Origin: Panax quinquefolius
Lineage: Eukaryota > Streptophyta > Magnoliopsida > Apiales > Araliaceae
Assembly: GCA_020205615.1 (NCBI GenBank)
Contig: CM035167.1
Span: forward strand, 61,135,436-61,199,435
Length of the DNA: 64,000 nucleotides
Direction of reading: 5' to 3'
Below the pieces are notes generated by a model. It searched no databases. It saw only the letters and a list, made by a program, of their open reading frames with translations, and was not told where the DNA came from. Position numbers and translations under genes: made by a program. How positions within the stretch are numbered: the first letter of the stretch is position 1; every line of letters starts with the position of its first letter. Positions 60,390 to 64,000 of the stretch are shown here, in pieces.

Positions 60390-61197
60390 TGTAAGACCCT
60401 AACTTTTATGAATAAAGAATAATTTTCTTGAATTATATTTTTGAATATAATGGTATTGATTTGATATAATGTTATAGTTGTGGGTAATATTTATAAATTT
60501 TGCAAAAGTACGCAAGTTGTTATATAATATTCGATTGGTGGAGAATATTCGCTTTTAACGAGGAATATTAGTACTGACGTCACAATCATTGGTGGACCCT
60601 ACAACGGAATTATTATTTCGGATTGAAAAACGATAAAAATACTTTATGAAAATAATGGCGGAGGTGTTACCGTTAAAGCTGTTGAACTACCCTAGTAGTA
60701 AAAGTACGATAATAAGCGTATTTACACAATAGCACTTACCGGTATTGATTATTGATGCTTACGTGAGAAGTCACTCGGTTATACTCAATTATTACTACGA
60801 TAAATCAACGCATCATATTTTTCATATTATTGATTCAATTATTGTTACGATCATCATCTCAGATTATATGATATATTATTAAATCAATAATTGAGACTAA
60901 CAAAGTTATTCATATTATTATTTGTAATATTGACAATGTCAGAAGTTACATCGAACGAGAGGTTTGGTCACCTAATTGCGGCAATAAGGAGAAATCCTTA
61001 TCGAAAAGCCCTCTTTCACAGAAACGACCTAGTTGTTAAATATTGTGAATTATAATATTAATGATGAATAAGTTCGTGTTGATTAAAGATGAATTTTATA
61101 GTTCCATTGTGTTGGACTTATTTGTGTTAGTATAATTGATGTCCGGAGGATATATTGTTCAATTGGGTATTCGGGACACTTTTCAGATTATCGACTA

Positions 61198-61535
61198 TTC
61201 ACGATTCACGAGTTACTATTCATGAGTTACTATTCACGAGTTACTATTCATGAGTTACTATTCACGAGTTACTATTCACCCGATTACTATACACTCTAGT
61301 ATTGTGCATTCGGGCATTTGGATACAATATTATTCCATGAGGAGATGTGGTAATTTTTCAGACCGTTGGTTGAAGATATAATAGTAAGTCAATATGGACC
61401 GCTGGTGGAGTTATAATAGTAAATCAATATGGATCGCTGGTTTAAAGTTTTAATAGTAAATCAGTATGGACCGTTGTTTAAGTTTTAATAGTAAACCAAT
61501 CTGGATCGTCCGTTTAATAGTAAATCAATCTGGAC
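61198..61535 (+). repeat. Two tandem-repeat modules upstream of the TATA box, gypsy element 3 LTR
   Basis: The first module has about six 17-bp units TTCACGAGTTACTATTC / TTCATGAGTTACTATTC (61198-61285). The second has about five units of 35-41 bp built on TAATAGTAAATCAATATGGA and CCGCTGGT (61360-61535). They replace the different modules seen at 16026-16300 in the solo LTR. Confidence 0.85.
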
Positions 61536-61739
61536 CGTTCATGAATTAGTTACTATTCATTCCATTTTCCTATAAATAGAAGATCATTCCTTCATTATTT
61601 ATTACGAATTCACTGAAACTCTAGAGAGAGAATTATAAGAGAACCTATAAAAAAGTATTCTGCTACTTCCCTACTCTTATATTCGGTTTCTTTTACTGGT
61701 AAGGGTGTTATTTCTTTCTTTCATTATAATGAAGAGAAC

Positions 61740-62150
61740 TTATGTTATTCCATTATTTATTATTCATTGGAATAACTTGTATACTGCGAACTACCTATAC
61801 ATGGTGACATTCTTCTAATATTCCGTTGTTTATTATCCTCGTTTAATATCCACATGCATGCGCGCGTACGCTGACCAGTTCCATTATTTATTATTCTGTT
61901 TTAATATCACATGCGTGCGTTTTTCATGGGACGGGTTCCATCCTTTTTATTATTCTCGTTTAATATCTTTGTCATGCGTTACGCTGGGACACCGTTTCCA
62001 TCCTTTTATTATTCGCCGAATATCATGTCTGCGTGCGTTCTTACGGGACTGAATTCAATCCTTTATTATTACATTTGGAATATCCTCGTCTATGCGTTTT
62101 TACACTGACTGGTTCCGTTATTTATTATTTTATTAGAATAACATGCCTGT
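61740..62150 (+). repeat. Minisatellite-like block in the gypsy element 3 LTR
   Basis: Units with TTATTATTCTCGTTTAATATC and GCGTGCGTTTTT..GGGAC at about 55-65-bp spacing, equivalent to the block at 6560-6960. Confidence 0.75.
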
Positions 62151-63245
62151 GCAGTCTATCGCATGCATGGTGATTTCTTTTGTTATTCTATTCTTTATTA
62201 TACTCAGTTGGTTAAAACTTTGACTTCTATACCCATGAAATTAGTGGAATATCTTTGATATTTGCGCTTCATCCAGTATCTTTTCATGGAAATATTCTTC
62301 TGAGCATTCTTGAATTTTACTCTACAAAGCAGTATTATGTTGACAATTTGGACGTTATCAGTTCCTAGATAAATTAATTCTTGAACTTGTTTTATTGAAT
62401 TCTTATATCATTGTCATCATCCTCATGTTTATATTTTGTTGAAAGTCATATGTGGCACTGTGTAGTGCATAGATGGACTTTGTATGATTATGACCGAGGA
62501 TTATTCTTGTAAATCATGGCCGTAATGTTACAAATGATGTGATAAAAGTCCTCATTGGCCCGTAGTGCATTGATGGACAGTTGTTGGCATGATTATGACC
62601 ATTAATGAATACACAAATATTCTTGGCCCGTAGTGCATGGATAATTGTGTTCGTGATACTAAAGAATATCCTTGGCCGTAGTGTGCGGGGGGTGATTCGA
62701 TGATGTGGATTATTTATTAAGTTTGAGTCCCAAATGATTAAAGTGATGAAAAACCTTTTAAATCATAAAAGATAGTAGATTTTATTCTCTACTTGACTCT
62801 TTTAATGGATTGCTTGTTCACCGCAGCTTAAACTTGATATTTATTATATTTTATCAGTTTAACATTGTTGAAGGCTAACGATAAATTATTCTGCATTATC
62901 TTAGTCATAATATTTCTTACTGGGCTAGTTGAGCTCACCCTTTCTTTCACTGTTCTCTTCAGGAAATGAGAACGTAGTTGGGACTAGTCGGGGAATAGAG
63001 TGATGGTCCTAGATGGTGCATTAGTAGTCCTCACTATTCTGTGAAATAGTGTGATAATAATTATAATGAGGACTCCTTTTGAGTTTGTATAATCTCTAGT
63101 AGACAATATTTGTATTCAAACTCACAGTTTATGTTTTGTCGTATTGTACACGATAGTTGTATTATTAAGTTGTATTTGAATTCTGTACCATGTATCTGGC
63201 GACTCAAGATGGGTGATGTATACCTAATTTTGGGGGCGTCACAGT

Positions 63246-63257
63246 TGGTATCAAAGC
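63246..63257 (+). other. Primer-binding site of gypsy element 3
   Basis: TGGTATCAAAGC starts three bases after the LTR end (CACAGT/TGGTATC), fitting priming by initiator Met tRNA. It is the intact reference for the damaged site at 8065. Confidence 0.85.
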
Positions 63258-63429
63258 TTAGGGATATGATCCCTGGCTAAGATGTGAGAATAGAACTAGG
63301 AGGGAGAGACGGAATTCCTTTCTAGTATGACCTACCTAAGTTTTTTTTGGTATTTAATTGGTCGGTCAGAATATAGGGATAATATGTTACATGTCAATTA
63401 ACCTTTTGTTTTGTGGCAGTATCAGAAAA

Positions 63430-64000
63430 GGACATCCTAGAATGTTGAGAATAGCAATAGAGCACAGGCGACCGTTGACTCACCACATAATCAGGATAAT
63501 GTGCATCAGGAAGCCGACAATCCTCATGCAAACAAAAACACTGACCAAATGATGAATGATGGAGTGTTCAGAGGCTTTATGTAATTCATGCAACAACAGG
63601 CGAGAGCGGCTCCTGTCCACAATGTAGGTGGGAATACTGGAAACTATCGGACGGTCACCGCTAAACAGTTCAAGGATCTGGGACCACCGGAGTTTATTGG
63701 AGAGCCAAAACCACTAAAGGCGGAAGCATGGATAAAGAAGATCACCAAGATATTTGATGTCTTGGGATGCTCCGATGAGCAAAAGGTTCCCTTTGCCTCC
63801 TTTATGTTGCGAGGAGAGGCAGATTACTGGTGGGAATCAGTAAAACGTACTTAACCTGTCGCATTGAAGATGTTTTAGGAAAAGTTCCAAGAACTATTCA
63901 AAGACAAGTACTTTTCCAAAAGTATTCGTCATATAAAAGAGGTAGAATTCATCAAATTGGAGCAAAATAATATGACCGTGTCACAGTATGAAGCCAAATT
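63430..64000 (+). pseudogene. gag of gypsy element 3 (5' part, damaged)
   Basis: The expected start codon region reads AAAAGGACATCCT instead of AAAATGACATCCG, so the ATG is lost. The frame continues with QARAAPVHNVGGNTGNYRTV and PPEFIGEPKPLKAEAWIKKI, then FASFMLRGEADYWWESVKRT (63588-63854). Stops replace Gln after FRGFM and after VKRT, and a Trp near 63880 (TAG). After that EVEFIKLEQNNMTVSQYEAK is readable to the window end. It is the best-preserved capsid-domain segment of the family here. Confidence 0.85.

Larger units (their letters stand above)
60390..63243 (+). repeat. 5' LTR of gypsy element 3
   Basis: 2854 bp, TGTAAGACCC..GGCGTCACA, with a TATA box at 61570-61579 and the GAGAGAGAATT leader. 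It is longer than the LTRs of element 1 because of additional repeat modules upstream of TATA. Its middle section resembles that of the solo LTR at 15356-17928. Confidence 0.9.
60390..64000 (+). mobile_element. Gypsy element 3 (plus strand, truncated by window end)
   Basis: It begins TGTAAGACCC at 60390 and holds a full 5' LTR, an intact PBS and the start of gag. It runs off the window. The flank AGCAT (60385-60389) should be repeated after its 3' LTR if this is a simple insertion into the copia leader. Confidence 0.88.

Noticed and set aside
1..64000. CRISPR array, tRNA or rRNA genes
   Set aside because: The tandem repeats lack unique spacers of even length, and I found no cloverleaf-like or rRNA-like sequence. 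PBS sites are short tRNA complements only.

Overview
This window is plant nuclear heterochromatin made almost wholly of transposable elements nested inside one another. I see no intact host gene and no tRNA, rRNA or CRISPR. The evidence for a plant is: chromodomain-type Ty3/gypsy and Ty1/copia elements with initiator-Met-type primer-binding sites, Sirevirus-like AGGGGGAG motifs, a CACTA DNA transposon, plant telobox (TTAGGGTTT) clusters, and captured plant exons (R2R3-MYB, class II formin, PHT4 anion transporter, NADPH-thioredoxin reductase). A eudicot is plausible, but the sequence alone does not fix the species.

Layout. (1) Positions 1-48653 hold a tandem array LTR-internal-LTR-internal-LTR of one non-autonomous LTR retrotransposon, called R here (LTR about 3.07 kb, internal about 6.2 kb). 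It has PBS and PPT signals and one long accessory ORF, but no recognisable pol. LTR1 is cut by the left window edge. LTR3 (45578-48653) is clean. LTR1 and LTR2 both carry, at the same base, a 4.07-kb LTR-type element called T (TG..CA ends, GGAAC target duplication), and T in turn carries a CACTA transposon (ATT target duplication). The shared nested insertions show that the array arose by duplication, probably unequal recombination, after those insertions. (2) The CACTA element (intact copy 33014-37071) holds same-strand fragments of four unrelated host genes, in the order formin, MYB exon 1, thioredoxin reductase last exon, PHT4 exon. (3) In the left copy, MYB exon 1 is split by two gypsy-family insertions: a full-length but broken element (5583-15344, target duplication CCAAG) and a solo LTR (15356-17928, target duplication ACCTT). 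Their target sites are one base apart. (4) R itself lies in the 3' LTR of a minus-strand gypsy element (48654-53904). That element's 5' leader is interrupted by a minus-strand Ty1/copia element (53905-60389), whose own leader is interrupted by a third, plus-strand gypsy copy (60390 to beyond 64000).

None of the polyproteins is intact. Much of the nonsense is CAG to TAG, CAA to TAA, CGA to TGA or TGG to TAG/TGA, as expected from deamination of methylated cytosine. A second kind of difference between near-identical copies concentrates at CAG and CTG trinucleotides, often as one-base indels. This looks more like long-read consensus error at CHG-methylated sites than real mutation, so frameshifts and LTR-based ages from this assembly should be treated with caution.

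The most notable object is the multi-gene-capturing CACTA element and its amplification inside a tandem retrotransposon array. Boundaries marked by TSDs or TG..CA ends are good to a few bases; internal domain limits are approximate.
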